A DNA stretch of 64,000 bases from JAHBVH01 sp034432375 (GTDB taxonomy: Bacteria; Chloroflexota; Anaerolineae; Caldilineales; Caldilineaceae), in assembly GCA_034432375.1 (NCBI GenBank), contig DAOUCA010000048.1, positions 1 through 64,000 on the forward strand. The letters run 5' to 3'. Within the stretch, counting starts at the first letter, position 1. Every line of letters starts with the position of its first letter. Shown here in pieces: positions 34,163 through 42,475 of the stretch. Both the position numbers and the translations under genes were made by a program. Below the pieces are notes generated by a model. The model had not been told where the DNA came from, did not search any database, and was given only the letters and a program-made list of their open reading frames with translations.

Positions 34163-34246
34163 AGTAGGCAGCAACGCTCTCGGGCTTTGATAAGCCCTTC
34201 GACCGGCTCAGGACGAAGCTCAGCCGTCGAGCGGTGCCGTCTACGG
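34163..34246. repeat. REP/MITE-like element with CTTCGAC..GGCTCAGG core, copy 2
   Basis: This is the same core as at 21980-22062 (AAGCCCTTCGACCGGCTCAG, then ACGAAGCTCAGCC) with diverged inverted arms (GTAGGCAGCAACGCTCT and GAGCGGTGCCGTCTAC). It lies directly upstream of the sensor kinase start, where it could be in the kinase leader. Confidence 0.7.
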
Positions 34247-34274
34247 AGAATCCATGCAGTATATCGAATAAATA

Positions 34275-36656
34275 ATGTATATACAAGGGACCATTTATGC
34301 AATTCCTCTGTTGATCGGTTCCACGATAGCGCTGACCTTTTGTTTTCTAGCCCTTCAGCGCTACCGTGAATTGGGCGCGCCTGCGTTTGTGGTCGCTATG
34401 GCTGCTGTGGCAATGTGGTCGTTTGCTTATGCATTTGAGCTTATGAGCCCCACTGTAGCCGATAAGATGGTCTGGCACCGGATTATCTATGCAAATTCTG
34501 GGATTGTACCAGCTTTTTGGCTGATTTTTCTCATCCAACATGAATATGGTATGACCTCTCGGACAAAATTTTGGACTATTGTCCTCACGGTAGAGCCGAT
34601 CCTTTATACAGCATTGACTTGGACAAACGGTTGGCTACATGAGTGGTTGTGGCACTCGATCACACTTAGTCCCAATGAAGCTCTGCCACAGATGGTGGTA
34701 AATCGTGCCGCTGGTTTCTATCTGCATGTGGCATTTACCTATGTACTGGTTTTACTCTCGGTTATTTTCTTCTTACGCATGTTGCGCCGTGAGTCTTCAA
34801 CACTTTCGTACTATCAGATTTTTCTGCTGGTTTTAGGTGTTCTTTCGCCTATCATTGCAAACACATTACACGTAGCCGATCTTCGTCTCTTGCCGATCAA
34901 TTTAACCCCATTTTCTTTAATGACAATGGGCGCAGCCGTGGGCTGGTTTGCCTTTCGCTTCGAGCTCTGGGATATTTTGCCAGCCGCGCATGATGCCGTC
35001 TTTGCGGGTATTGGTGATGGCGTGATTGTCCTTAATTTGAATGATATCATCATCGATATTAATCCTGCTGCATCTCGTTTACTCCATGTACCGGTGCAGT
35101 TGGCCCTGCGTCAACAGATCAATACGTTGGCAACGCAGCATCATCACTTTGCTGCGTTGCAAAGAACCATTGCTACGTTGAAAAAGGATACTGTCACTCG
35201 GAGCGAAGTTGCACTTGCCGAACAACCGTTGCGCTATATTGAGGTAACCGTTGCCGCTTTGCGCGATCGCCGCGATCGCCTGAATGGCCAAATTTTGACT
35301 TTGCGCGATGTGACCGCCCGCCGTACAGCGGAGATTCAGCTGCAGGAAGAGCGGCAGCACCTTGCGGCACGTGTTGAAGAGCGCACGGCTGAATTGAGCC
35401 GCGCAAATGCTGAACTCGCCCGTGCAGCTCGCCTGAAAGATGAGTTTCTCGCCAATATGAGTCACGAGCTCCGCACACCGCTCAATACAGTGCTCGGTCT
35501 TTCCGAAGCATTACACGAGTGCACCTATGGTCCACTTGTGCCTGCGCAGCTCCGAGCACTGCAGCATGTATTAGACGCCGGTCGCCACTTGCTGGCACTT
35601 ATCAATGATATATTAGATGTTTCAAAAATCGAAGCCGGCAAATTGGCATTGGAGCAAGGACCGATTGCAGTGGATTCGCTTTGTCAAGCGAGCATCAACT
35701 TTATTTCGCAGAGTGCAATAAAAAAACAGTTGGAGATTGTTGTCACAGTCGATCCTTCGGTAAAATTCATCTTTGGTGATGAACGACGCTTGAAGCAGAT
35801 CTTGGTGAACTTGCTTGACAATGCCGTCAAATTCACTCCAATCGCTGGGCGCATTGGCCTTGCCGTTGCCGGTGAGCCACTCGATGATACTGTAACTTTT
35901 ATTGTCTGGGATACAGGTATTGGCATTGCAGAAGTGGATATGCCCGAACTATTTAAACCCTTTGTTCAGCTCGATAGCCGCTTGGCTCGTCATCATGAGG
36001 GAACAGGGCTGGGCTTGGCGCTGGTTCGTCACATGGTTGATTTGCATGGGGGCAGCGTTGGTGTAGAGAGCAGGGTTGGCGCTGGCACAAAGTTTACCGT
36101 TGCACTGCCCTGGCGACTATGTACCCTCAAAGACTTTATCATTCCAGCCGAAATGGGTGCGCAAGAAGAACTAACCAGGCCACTTCGGTTGCAGGAGAGC
36201 TTCGGCCGTGAACAGGAGGGATCTCCTTCTAGAAAGGTCTACAACGGCAACGACAGCCTTTCGCCGCCTGCCAGGCTACTGCTCGTTGAAGATAATGAGA
36301 CGAATATTCAAACATTTACCGGCTATTTAACCAATCACGGATATCAGCTTATTGTTGCGCGTAGTGGCGCGGAGGCATTGACATGGTTAATCAATGGGCA
36401 GCCTGATCTAATTCTCTTAGATATTCAGATGCCCGAATTGGATGGGTGGGAGGTCGCCCGGCGCATCCGAGGGGGAGGCAACATAAACAGTAGTGATGTA
36501 CCAATTATTGCACTGACCGCGCTGGCTATGCCAGGTGATCGAGAACGCTGTTTAGCTGTAGGGATGAATGCATATCTGAGTAAACCTGTCAGTTTGCGGC
36601 GGTTGAGCGAAGTGATTGCAACTCATTTGCAGGAGCGATATTTGCAAATTAACTAA
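34275..36656 (+). CDS. Hybrid sensor histidine kinase/response regulator
   Basis: This 793-aa membrane sensor has seven N-terminal helices (residues about 1-225) of the histidine-kinase N-terminal 7TM type. A PAS-like domain follows (about 240-330; AHDAVFAGIGDGVIVLN), then a coiled coil (VEERTAELSRANAELARA) and a HisKA domain with the phospho-His in DEFLANMSHELRTP. The HATPase domain has NLLDNAVKFTP, DTGIGIAE and GTGLGLALV. The C-terminal receiver has acidic residues in LLLVEDNETN and the phospho-Asp in LILLDIQMPELDGWE. A His-to-Asp relay within the protein is expected; no output regulator is adjacent. A terminator follows directly. Confidence 0.95.
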   Translation: MYIQGTIYAIPLLIGSTIALTFCFLALQRYRELGAPAFVVAMAAVAMWSFAYAFELMSPTVADKMVWHRIIYANSGIVPAFWLIFLIQHEYGMTSRTKFWTIVLTVEPILYTALTWTNGWLHEWLWHSITLSPNEALPQMVVNRAAGFYLHVAFTYVLVLLSVIFFLRMLRRESSTLSYYQIFLLVLGVLSPIIANTLHVADLRLLPINLTPFSLMTMGAAVGWFAFRFELWDILPAAHDAVFAGIGDGVIVLNLNDIIIDINPAASRLLHVPVQLALRQQINTLATQHHHFAALQRTIATLKKDTVTRSEVALAEQPLRYIEVTVAALRDRRDRLNGQILTLRDVTARRTAEIQLQEERQHLAARVEERTAELSRANAELARAARLKDEFLANMSHELRTPLNTVLGLSEALHECTYGPLVPAQLRALQHVLDAGRHLLALINDILDVSKIEAGKLALEQGPIAVDSLCQASINFISQSAIKKQLEIVVTVDPSVKFIFGDERRLKQILVNLLDNAVKFTPIAGRIGLAVAGEPLDDTVTFIVWDTGIGIAEVDMPELFKPFVQLDSRLARHHEGTGLGLALVRHMVDLHGGSVGVESRVGAGTKFTVALPWRLCTLKDFIIPAEMGAQEELTRPLRLQESFGREQEGSPSRKVYNGNDSLSPPARLLLVEDNETNIQTFTGYLTNHGYQLIVARSGAEALTWLINGQPDLILLDIQMPELDGWEVARRIRGGGNINSSDVPIIALTALAMPGDRERCLAVGMNAYLSKPVSLRRLSEVIATHLQERYLQIN

Positions 36657-36665
36657 AGGGAAAAG

Positions 36666-36698
36666 AAAAAGCCCCGCCGAAGCGGGGCTTTTTCTTTT
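36666..36698 (+). terminator. Intrinsic terminator after sensor kinase
   Basis: The stem AAAAAGCCCCGC / GCGGGGCTTTTT with loop CGAA is followed by CTTTT. It lies 10 bp after the stop codon. Confidence 0.92.
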
Positions 36699-36700
36699 GT

Positions 36701-36749
36701 CCGGTAGCATCTACTAGTAGAGGCGAACCTCTGAAGGAGATGCTACCGG
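36701..36749 (-). repeat. Hairpin covering the end of the 19-codon ORF
   Basis: There is a perfect 12-bp inverted repeat CCGGTAGCATCT/AGATGCTACCGG, with an inner AGAGG..CCTCT stem. It spans codons for RPVAS and the sequence past the stop codon of the minus-strand mini-ORF, so ribosome progress could open or allow this fold. Confidence 0.7.
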
Positions 36750-36773
36750 ACGGATACTGATACTAGAATCCAT
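36714..36773 (-). CDS. 19-codon ORF with near-perfect ribosome binding site
   Basis: AAAGGAGGTG lies eight bases before the ATG at 36773 on the minus strand, one of the strongest ribosome binding sites in the window. The ORF encodes MDSSISIRPVASPSEVRLY. The mRNA can fold into a 12-bp hairpin across its 3' half and stop codon. It could be a leader peptide, a signalling peptide or a small RiPP substrate; no homologue is known to me. There is no partner gene within 300 bp downstream on the same strand; the sensor-kinase 3' end is convergent. Confidence 0.4.
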   Translation of the reverse strand: MDSSISIRPVASPSEVRLY

Positions 36774-36824
36774 GTGCATCACCTCCTTTATATATAAGAT
36801 AGCGTATTCAGGCTTGGCGCAACT

Positions 36825-36880
36825 CTTGTTTGTTCTTGTCTTTGTTCTTATCTTTATTCTTATCTTTATTCTTGTCTGTC
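36825..36880. repeat. Degenerate 12-bp tandem repeat
   Basis: There are about four to five units of TTCTTATCTTTA/TTCTTGTCTTTG, upstream of the 19-codon ORF on its strand. The remainder of the gap to mgtE shows no gene. Confidence 0.7.
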
Positions 36881-37039
36881 GCCTAGCTGGTGATAGTATC
36901 TCATAGCTTTTTGTTGCTGTCAAGTACGAAAATGTACAGTTATCAGATGAGTTTCCTATAAAAGCTCAAGTTTTACAAATTAACCTTAATTTCTAGCGTG
37001 TTTGCGGAAAAATTCAAGGTTGAGATTTGCCTGCCAGAT

Positions 37040-38392
37040 TCAAAGTAACCATCGCAAAAAATAGGTAGCTAGCCCCAGAAAGAGCGTAAAGCCCAGTACA
37101 TCAGTTGCTGTTGTTACAAAGACACTGGAGGCCAATGCCGGGTCAACATGGACGAATTTTAAGAGCATCGGCACCAAAACACCTGCTACTGCGGCGACAA
37201 TGAGATTACCCAACATTGCCAACCCAATAATGACTCCCAACATTGGTATTCCCTGCCAGAGCCAAGCCGCAAGCCCCACGAGAATTCCCAGCGCTATGCC
37301 GTGAAGCACGCCAATGCGAAATTCATGCCAGAGCGCCGCCAACGTGTCACGACCATTAATTTCGCCCAAAGCCAGCGATCGGACCATTATCGTCATCGTT
37401 TGTGTGCCGGCATTGCCTCCTTGACCGGCTACAATCGGCATAAACGCAGCTAAGACTGCAGCCCGGGCAATTGTCCCTTGAAAATAAGAGACGACGGCAG
37501 AGGCCAGAAAGGCTGTCGCCATATTAACGATCAGCCAGGGTAATCGATTGCCAATTGCTCGATAAATCGGGCTGAAAATCTCAGCATCTTCGCCAACTTG
37601 CGCCAGTCGGTAGATATCTTCAGTTGCTTCCTCCTCCAGCACGTCAATCACATCATCGTGACTAATAATGCCAACAAGCCGTTCAGTATCGTCAACAACG
37701 GGGACAGCCAGCAGATCATAACGCGATAAGACCTGCGCCACTTCTTCCTGGTCAACCGTTGCGCGGACAGAGATCACATCACGGTTCATGATCTCTTCGA
37801 TCGTCTGGTAGGGATCTGCCAAGATCAACGCCCGCAGGTTGACAACACCAATCAGGCGGCTATAACGATCCATGACATAGAGGTAAAAGATTTCATTGGC
37901 GTCGTGATAATTTTGCTTAATAAAGGTAAATGCCTCGGCCACTGTCATCCAGCGCCGTAACGAAGCCGGTGGCGTGTTCATTATGCCGCCCGCACTATCG
38001 TCGGGATAGGCCATTAGCGATACTACTTCCGCCGATTCATCCATCTGTTCAATTAGTTCGGCCGCGGTTTGCGGTTCGAGCTCGCCTAACAAATCAGCGG
38101 CAGTGTCGGGCTCCATCTCATCGAGCACTTCGGCAAGATCTTCGACATTCATATGTTGTGCTACATCGCGCATATCCTCTTCATGCATCTGCGCGAAGAC
38201 TTGTGCCAACTCCGGTGCTTGGAGCCGATCGACGATCGCCGCCTGTTCTTCTTGATTGAGTTCCGTCAGGATTTCGGCACCATCGGCTGGATGTAGCCCA
38301 CTTAGATAGGTCGCTGCCTCGTCAACACAGCCTTGCTCAATGAGCCCGAAGACATAGCTTGCCGCGTCGTTCAAATTGATTGGATCAACCAT
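37040..38392 (-). CDS. mgtE: MgtE-type magnesium transporter
   Basis: The 450-aa protein is a dimeric Mg2+ channel in the cell membrane. The N-terminal superhelical domain (residues 1-130, LHPADGAEILTEL.., ALAQVF-like repeats) is followed by two CBS domains (about 135-255; MNRDVISVRATVDQEEVAQVLSRYDLLAVPVVD). Five membrane helices follow, with PIVAGQGGNAGTQTMTIMVRSLALGEI, the conserved pore signature. Cytoplasmic domains close the pore at high Mg2+. GGGAGGTGTCC precedes the ATG at 38392. No M-box riboswitch is recognised in the leader. Confidence 0.96.
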   Translation of the reverse strand: MVDPINLNDAASYVFGLIEQGCVDEAATYLSGLHPADGAEILTELNQEEQAAIVDRLQAPELAQVFAQMHEEDMRDVAQHMNVEDLAEVLDEMEPDTAADLLGELEPQTAAELIEQMDESAEVVSLMAYPDDSAGGIMNTPPASLRRWMTVAEAFTFIKQNYHDANEIFYLYVMDRYSRLIGVVNLRALILADPYQTIEEIMNRDVISVRATVDQEEVAQVLSRYDLLAVPVVDDTERLVGIISHDDVIDVLEEEATEDIYRLAQVGEDAEIFSPIYRAIGNRLPWLIVNMATAFLASAVVSYFQGTIARAAVLAAFMPIVAGQGGNAGTQTMTIMVRSLALGEINGRDTLAALWHEFRIGVLHGIALGILVGLAAWLWQGIPMLGVIIGLAMLGNLIVAAVAGVLVPMLLKFVHVDPALASSVFVTTATDVLGFTLFLGLATYFLRWLL

Positions 38393-38593
38393 TGGACACC
38401 TCCCATACTATAGAAATAGATTTCGCGGCGAAGCAGAGTGCTTGCCTGCGAATTGTCATTTGCATTAGCAGTGGGATGATGAACGTACACAGCAAACCCA
38501 AAGTCAAACTGGCGTACCTGGCAGACGCGCAAGCATACAGTTGACCCGTGGTATAGATAAGCTAACTCAGTATCTCTGTACGAGTAGAAGCGT

Positions 38594-38697
38594 TTATCTA
38601 TGCCAACACGAAGTGTACGGCAAGGGCACATTTACACGAATAGATCCCGTGTCTCTTGTTCGTGCGGGATCGTTCGTGTGAACGTGCGCATAGATAT
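38594..38697. repeat. Large imperfect inverted repeat upstream of mgtE
   Basis: The arms GCACATTTACACGAATAGATCCCG (38626-38649, first 20 bases listed: GCACATTTACACGAATAGAT) and CGGGATCGTTCGTGTGAACGTGC (38665-38687) pair well. Outer words TATCTATGC and GCATAGATA extend the fold. It could be a MITE-like element or a structured mgtE leader. Confidence 0.6.
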
Positions 38698-38730
38698 GCT
38701 TCCCAGGGTACTTTACACTGTATTGATCAC

Positions 38731-38810
38731 GACTTACGCACTGAGTACGAATAACTAGAGGTCAACAAGTACCACCAAGGCACTCGTTTTCAGGTGGTTG
38801 CGTAAGTCCT
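38731..38810. mobile_element. MITE-like element, AGGACTTACGCA family, copy D
   Basis: GACTTACGCA and TGCGTAAGTCCT form the ends of this ~80-bp copy; the left end has lost the first bases. The interior (CCACC..GGTGG) differs from copies B and C. Confidence 0.65.
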
Positions 38811-38917
38811 ATTGATGGGTGACGAGAGATAGAAATGGCGATAGCGTGGTGTAAACTGTTTGGCAGAAGAGAGCCAGCGATAGAATCTGGCCAGAGGAGA
38901 AAACGTGGTGAACGTGG

Positions 38918-39286
38918 TTACCGACCAGATCCTGGCTTAGCTGTAGACTGTCGCGCATTCCATCCCCAAGACTCCGCATTCAGTAGTGCAACGTCTTGGT
39001 CGTCCAGTGCGATACCAGGTTGTATGAAGATAGGTAGTGCTATCTTATTTGCAGACAATATATACGCCCAGCTTCTGTGCAGATCGGCTTGATCAAGCTG
39101 CCACAAAATGGCAGATGGAAGATGGGCACCGGTACGCTGTACAGGATCGGGCGGCTTACTGTCTGATTCGGGCTGACTTTCAGCCTGCTGTGTAGGTCTG
39201 TTAGAATCGTTCATCATCATTTTCATTTGCTCATCAGCCGGCGGTTTCTGCTGGTGACTTAGCGTCAGCAGCAGCACATCCGTCAC
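38918..39286 (-). CDS. Hypothetical protein, up to 122 aa, doubtful
   Basis: The ORF starts with GTG at 39286; an internal ATG run at 39226 (MKMMMNDSNRPTQQ) is an alternative. There is no good ribosome binding site. The Pro/Gln/Ser-rich N-terminal half and the segment LDQADLHRSWAYILSANKIALPIFIQPGIALDDQD look partly protein-like. It is the only candidate gene in the 1.1-kb space between mgtE and the tRNA. No family is recognised; it may be spurious. Confidence 0.3.
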   Translation of the reverse strand: MTDVLLLTLSHQQKPPADEQMKMMMNDSNRPTQQAESQPESDSKPPDPVQRTGAHLPSAILWQLDQADLHRSWAYILSANKIALPIFIQPGIALDDQDVALLNAESWGWNARQSTAKPGSGR

Positions 39287-39483
39287 GTGAATACGCCAAC
39301 TACCGAAACTTCCAACGGTCGGGCGATGAGTCGTTATATCCTATCTACGTGTTTGTTCTATTTTGAACGAACGCTACAAGAATAGCACCACCGTGTTGGA
39401 ATGTCAACCTACCTGCTGCTTGCAAATTGATGTAAGGATTCAGGGCTGTAAACATTTTGGGTGGGTTTACTACGATCCTTTTT

Positions 39484-39512
39484 TTGACAGATTCGCGCCA
39501 AAACGCTATACT
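39484..39512 (+). promoter_or_regulatory. Consensus promoter of tRNA-Lys
   Basis: TTGACA at 39484-39489, a 17-bp spacer and TATACT at 39507-39512 form a near-perfect sigma-70-type promoter. It lies 13 bp before the tRNA 5' end, so the 5' leader is very short. Confidence 0.9.
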
Positions 39513-39525
39513 ACCCTCATCGAAT

Positions 39526-39598
<73 letters not shown>

Positions 39599-39600
39599 CA

Positions 39601-39644
39601 AAAAAGCGATCTTCTCACTCTGAGAAGATCGCTTTTTGTTTTAT
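39601..39644 (+). terminator. Terminator of tRNA-Lys
   Basis: A 17-bp perfect stem AAAAAGCGATCTTCTCA/TGAGAAGATCGCTTTTT with loop CTC is followed by GTTTT. It may also work for the minus-strand gene ending at 39674. Confidence 0.93.
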
Positions 39645-39673
39645 GGCAAGGGTTCCGTTGACAAACCAGCTGT

Positions 39674-40420
39674 TTATGCCCTATGTCGATGCCTGGCTGA
39701 CAAATTGGCCGATGTACTTGCCGGCGTCTGGTGGACGGTGGTAAAGCGATAGACCGTGAGTACAAGAATGATGATCGTGCTGCCCCAGAAGAGCAGGCGC
39801 ATGGCCGGGTCGCTGCTGTCAGTACCCGCCATCAGGCCGTGAATCGTCACCAGCCCAAAGGCGGCATAGGTGAAGTAATGCAGTCGTCGCCATAAGGTCT
39901 GCCCCATCCACCCACGCCAGGCAAAGCTGATCGAAGTCACCAGCATGATGTAGAGGCCGATAATGCCAATGCCTACCCAAGCCGGTAGATACGGACCGGT
40001 AAATGGAATCACAAGATTGGCAAGGGTGTAATGATAATAACCATCGAACAATAAGAGCAGGGCATGCACGGCACTAAAGCTGATGGCAAGCCACGAAAGA
40101 ATGTTGTGGATCGCCAAGGTGAAGGGCGCTGAAACTTGAGCCTTGACCAGCTTGGTCGTGAGCATTAGCCCCCAAATGGTCGATGCGGCAAGTAGACCGT
40201 AGGCAACGGTGCCACTGCCCCGGCTGATATGCCAGGCTAGCTTGCTATCGGTACGCATGATTGCTACCAATTGGGCAGCCAAGGGTGTTGTCAAAAACCA
40301 CCATCCGCAGCCCAAAATGATCAGACCCACGACAAATCCCACAATGGTTTCGCCAATTGTATCGGTAGATTGGCGGGGCGCTTGACTTGCCGCCCGGCGT
40401 TTTTGCTCAGTGGATATCAT
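39674..40420 (-). CDS. Ferric-reductase-like transmembrane protein
   Basis: The 248-aa protein has six to seven membrane helices. Paired histidines at similar depth (AIHN, AVHALL, LHYFTY, TIHG) match the heme-b ligand pattern of the ferric reductase transmembrane domain (also in YedZ/MsrQ). Characterised relatives carry electrons across the membrane. No flavin- or NAD-binding domain is attached, so a partner reductase is needed. The gene lies 51 bp downstream of a small single-pass protein gene, probably co-transcribed; the large redox fusion gene is 2 kb further upstream. Confidence 0.82.
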   Translation of the reverse strand: MISTEQKRRAASQAPRQSTDTIGETIVGFVVGLIILGCGWWFLTTPLAAQLVAIMRTDSKLAWHISRGSGTVAYGLLAASTIWGLMLTTKLVKAQVSAPFTLAIHNILSWLAISFSAVHALLLLFDGYYHYTLANLVIPFTGPYLPAWVGIGIIGLYIMLVTSISFAWRGWMGQTLWRRLHYFTYAAFGLVTIHGLMAGTDSSDPAMRLLFWGSTIIILVLTVYRFTTVHQTPASTSANLSARHRHRA

Positions 40421-40471
40421 CGAACCATTCCCCTTTCTGCGACTGATTTATCTTTGCCATAGAACCCACTG

Positions 40472-40885
40472 TTAGCGTGACGAACGGCTGCGCGTCAAAG
40501 GTCGAAACGATTGCGTCGCAGAGCCGTTAGATTGTGACCAACTTTGGGTTAACGGCGCATTACGTTGGAAGAGTCCATTTGTAGAGCGCCGCTGAAAGGT
40601 TGGCGCTGTTTGCAGAAAATTCGATTCTGTTGAAACCGCCGCAACACTTGTTTGTGCTCCTTGGGCCAACATCGCGTCTTTGTTAGCAAAGATCGATGTT
40701 CCAATCCCCGTCGCAACGATGCTGCCGACGAGCAGCACGCTCTTTAGCCCTGCCCACGAGCGTTTGGGGGGACGCCGGCGGGCTGTAGCCTCTGGCTGTT
40801 GGTTGCGCAGTGCCTGTAGATGTTCCGCCTGTGATAATGCCCTTTTGTGGGGTGTGATAGTTGCTGTGGTATTTTTTGTGTTCAT
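40472..40885 (-). CDS. Small single-pass membrane protein next to ferric-reductase-like gene
   Basis: The 137-aa product from the ATG at 40885 has a basic, Gln/Arg-rich N-terminal cytoplasmic part. One helix (LKSVLLVGSIVATGIGTSIFA, about residues 50-70) follows, then a Ser/Gln/Arg-rich external tail (FQRRSTNGLFQRNAPLTQ). There is only a weak ribosome binding site (AAGAAAG). No family is recognised. Its position directly before the heme-binding membrane protein suggests a shared function, perhaps as a partner subunit. Confidence 0.6.
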   Translation of the reverse strand: MNTKNTTATITPHKRALSQAEHLQALRNQQPEATARRRPPKRSWAGLKSVLLVGSIVATGIGTSIFANKDAMLAQGAQTSVAAVSTESNFLQTAPTFQRRSTNGLFQRNAPLTQSWSQSNGSATQSFRPLTRSRSSR

Positions 40886-41073
40886 GGCACGATATTCTTT
40901 CTTGTTGACAGTAAAGTGGTAATGGTCATTCTTCTTGATGCTAGAGGCTAGATGATCCAATTCCCATCTTCCTGTTCCTGATTATCGCGCATAGTTCATC
41001 TGATAGATTTAACTTTACCCTAAATAGTGTTAAATGTAGCTTAACTTTTCTGCGATGTTTCGTGCGTTGCCCG

Positions 41074-42165
41074 CTACATCGCCATGAGAAATTGGATCGT
41101 GAATAGTGAGATCATGGCGACGGCAAATAGTGCCAATGCTACCTGCCACCCGTTGCCTGGGTTTGTTGTTGCCATGGGCGGAGAGACCCTCTGTGCCGCG
41201 CTTGCCGGTGGCGCTATTGGGGGCCACGCCACCTCATATTGCTGCGTTTGCCCGGTATCACTGGGTCGGTCTGTTGCTATGTGATCTTTGACCGGATCCT
41301 GGACCGTTGTACCACCGATCATCTGCTGGGCTTCGACAATCGCCGCGCCAAAGGCGGTGGCGTCGGCGTAGCGGTCGGTCGGCTCTTTCGCCAATGCGCA
41401 GAGCAGCAAGGTTTCGACCGCCTCCGGCAACTCTGGGTTTAAATCGCGCGGCGGTGGCAACGGATCATTGGCCAGTTTCATCATCATACTATAGGGTGTG
41501 TTGGCAATGTACGGTGGTTTTCCTGTCAGTAACTCATAGAGTACAACCCCCAGGCTATAGATATCGGTGCGCTCGTCACAAGTTTCCCCGCGCACGGCTT
41601 CCGGGCTCATATAGGTGGGCGTTCCCACCATTGCGCCGCTCATCGTTAACCGGGTGCCATCATCGTCACAAAGACGGGCCAGGCCAAAATCGGTTAAGAT
41701 CACATGGGGTTGCGCGCCACGGCGCAATAGGATATTCGTCGGTTTTATATCGCGATGGATTGTGCCTTGCCGATGGGCATAGGCCAATGCCTCGGCCAAC
41801 TGCAACCCAATCGCCAGTGCTTCTACTACGGCCAAGCGTTTACGCGTCTGTAAATAGTGGCCTAAGGTTTCACCTTCAATGTAATCCATTACCATGTAAT
41901 AGCGCTGTTCCTGTGCACCCTCGTCAACATCGGCGTCGACAATCTGGACAATATGGGGGTGGCGTAGACGGCCAACCGCCCGTGCCTCGCGCAAAAAACG
42001 CGCCACGGAATCGGTCGATTGCACCAAATGACAATGGAGTACTTTGATCGCCACATAGCGCTCTACCCCTGGCTGAAAGGCTTTATAGACCTCAGCCATC
42101 CCACCACGGCCCAACTGCTCCACAATCTCATACTTGTTTAACTTTTTACCAATCAATGCTGACAT
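41074..42165 (-). CDS. Membrane-anchored Ser/Thr protein kinase (Hanks type)
   Basis: The 363-aa protein starts at the ATG at 42165 after GAGGAGAATGAG. The kinase domain (residues about 8-270) is complete: glycine loop LGRGGMAEVYKA, lysine in YVAIKVLH, catalytic loop HRDIKPTNIL, DFGLAR, activation segment with GTPTYMSPE and the DIYSLGVVLYELLTGKPPY helix. A proline/glutamine linker leads to one C-terminal membrane helix (WQVALALFAVAMISLFTIQFLMAM) with no extracellular sensor domain, so it is tail-anchored. Substrates are unknown; the redox fusion gene ends 310 bp downstream on the same strand's upstream side. Confidence 0.95.
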   Translation of the reverse strand: MSALIGKKLNKYEIVEQLGRGGMAEVYKAFQPGVERYVAIKVLHCHLVQSTDSVARFLREARAVGRLRHPHIVQIVDADVDEGAQEQRYYMVMDYIEGETLGHYLQTRKRLAVVEALAIGLQLAEALAYAHRQGTIHRDIKPTNILLRRGAQPHVILTDFGLARLCDDDGTRLTMSGAMVGTPTYMSPEAVRGETCDERTDIYSLGVVLYELLTGKPPYIANTPYSMMMKLANDPLPPPRDLNPELPEAVETLLLCALAKEPTDRYADATAFGAAIVEAQQMIGGTTVQDPVKDHIATDRPSDTGQTQQYEVAWPPIAPPASAAQRVSPPMATTNPGNGWQVALALFAVAMISLFTIQFLMAM

Positions 42166-42251
42166 CTCATTCTCCTCATACAACGTTCTTCATTGAACGA
42201 TTACGACAACGTTCACTTACAAGAAACCCCCGGAGGTATACTGAGATCAAT

Positions 42252-42375
42252 TTGAGAAGCGGTGTTTTCAACCCCCCTCCTAACCTCCCCCAGGTTGGGG
42301 GAGGAATCGTCTCGCCGCTGAGGGGACATCAGTTCCCTCCCCAAGCTAGGGAGGGGTGAAACTCCGCTTCTCATT
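42252..42375. mobile_element. MITE-like repeat element at 3' flank of redox fusion gene
   Basis: The ends GAGAAGCGG and CCGCTTCTC enclose CCCCCTCCTAACCTCCCCC.. and CAGTTCCCTCCCCAAGCT..GGGAG. A related copy in opposite orientation lies at 46188-46271, so the pair brackets the 1206-aa gene. A partial word is at 144-165. No ORF is seen. The gap 42166-42475 holds nothing else. Confidence 0.75.
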
Positions 42376-42475
42376 CTGATTTGAGTTTAGTTGTTGAAAC
42401 CAGAGGGCGTTGCCCGCGCTTGACCACCATCCGGAGGACGAGCATCCATGAGTTTCCTTCCTTATAAAATCGTCG

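Noticed and set aside
38393..38730. M-box magnesium riboswitch upstream of mgtE
   Set aside because: The conserved M-box blocks (for example GTTAGGTGAGGCTCC) are not present on the minus strand; only an imperfect hairpin is seen.
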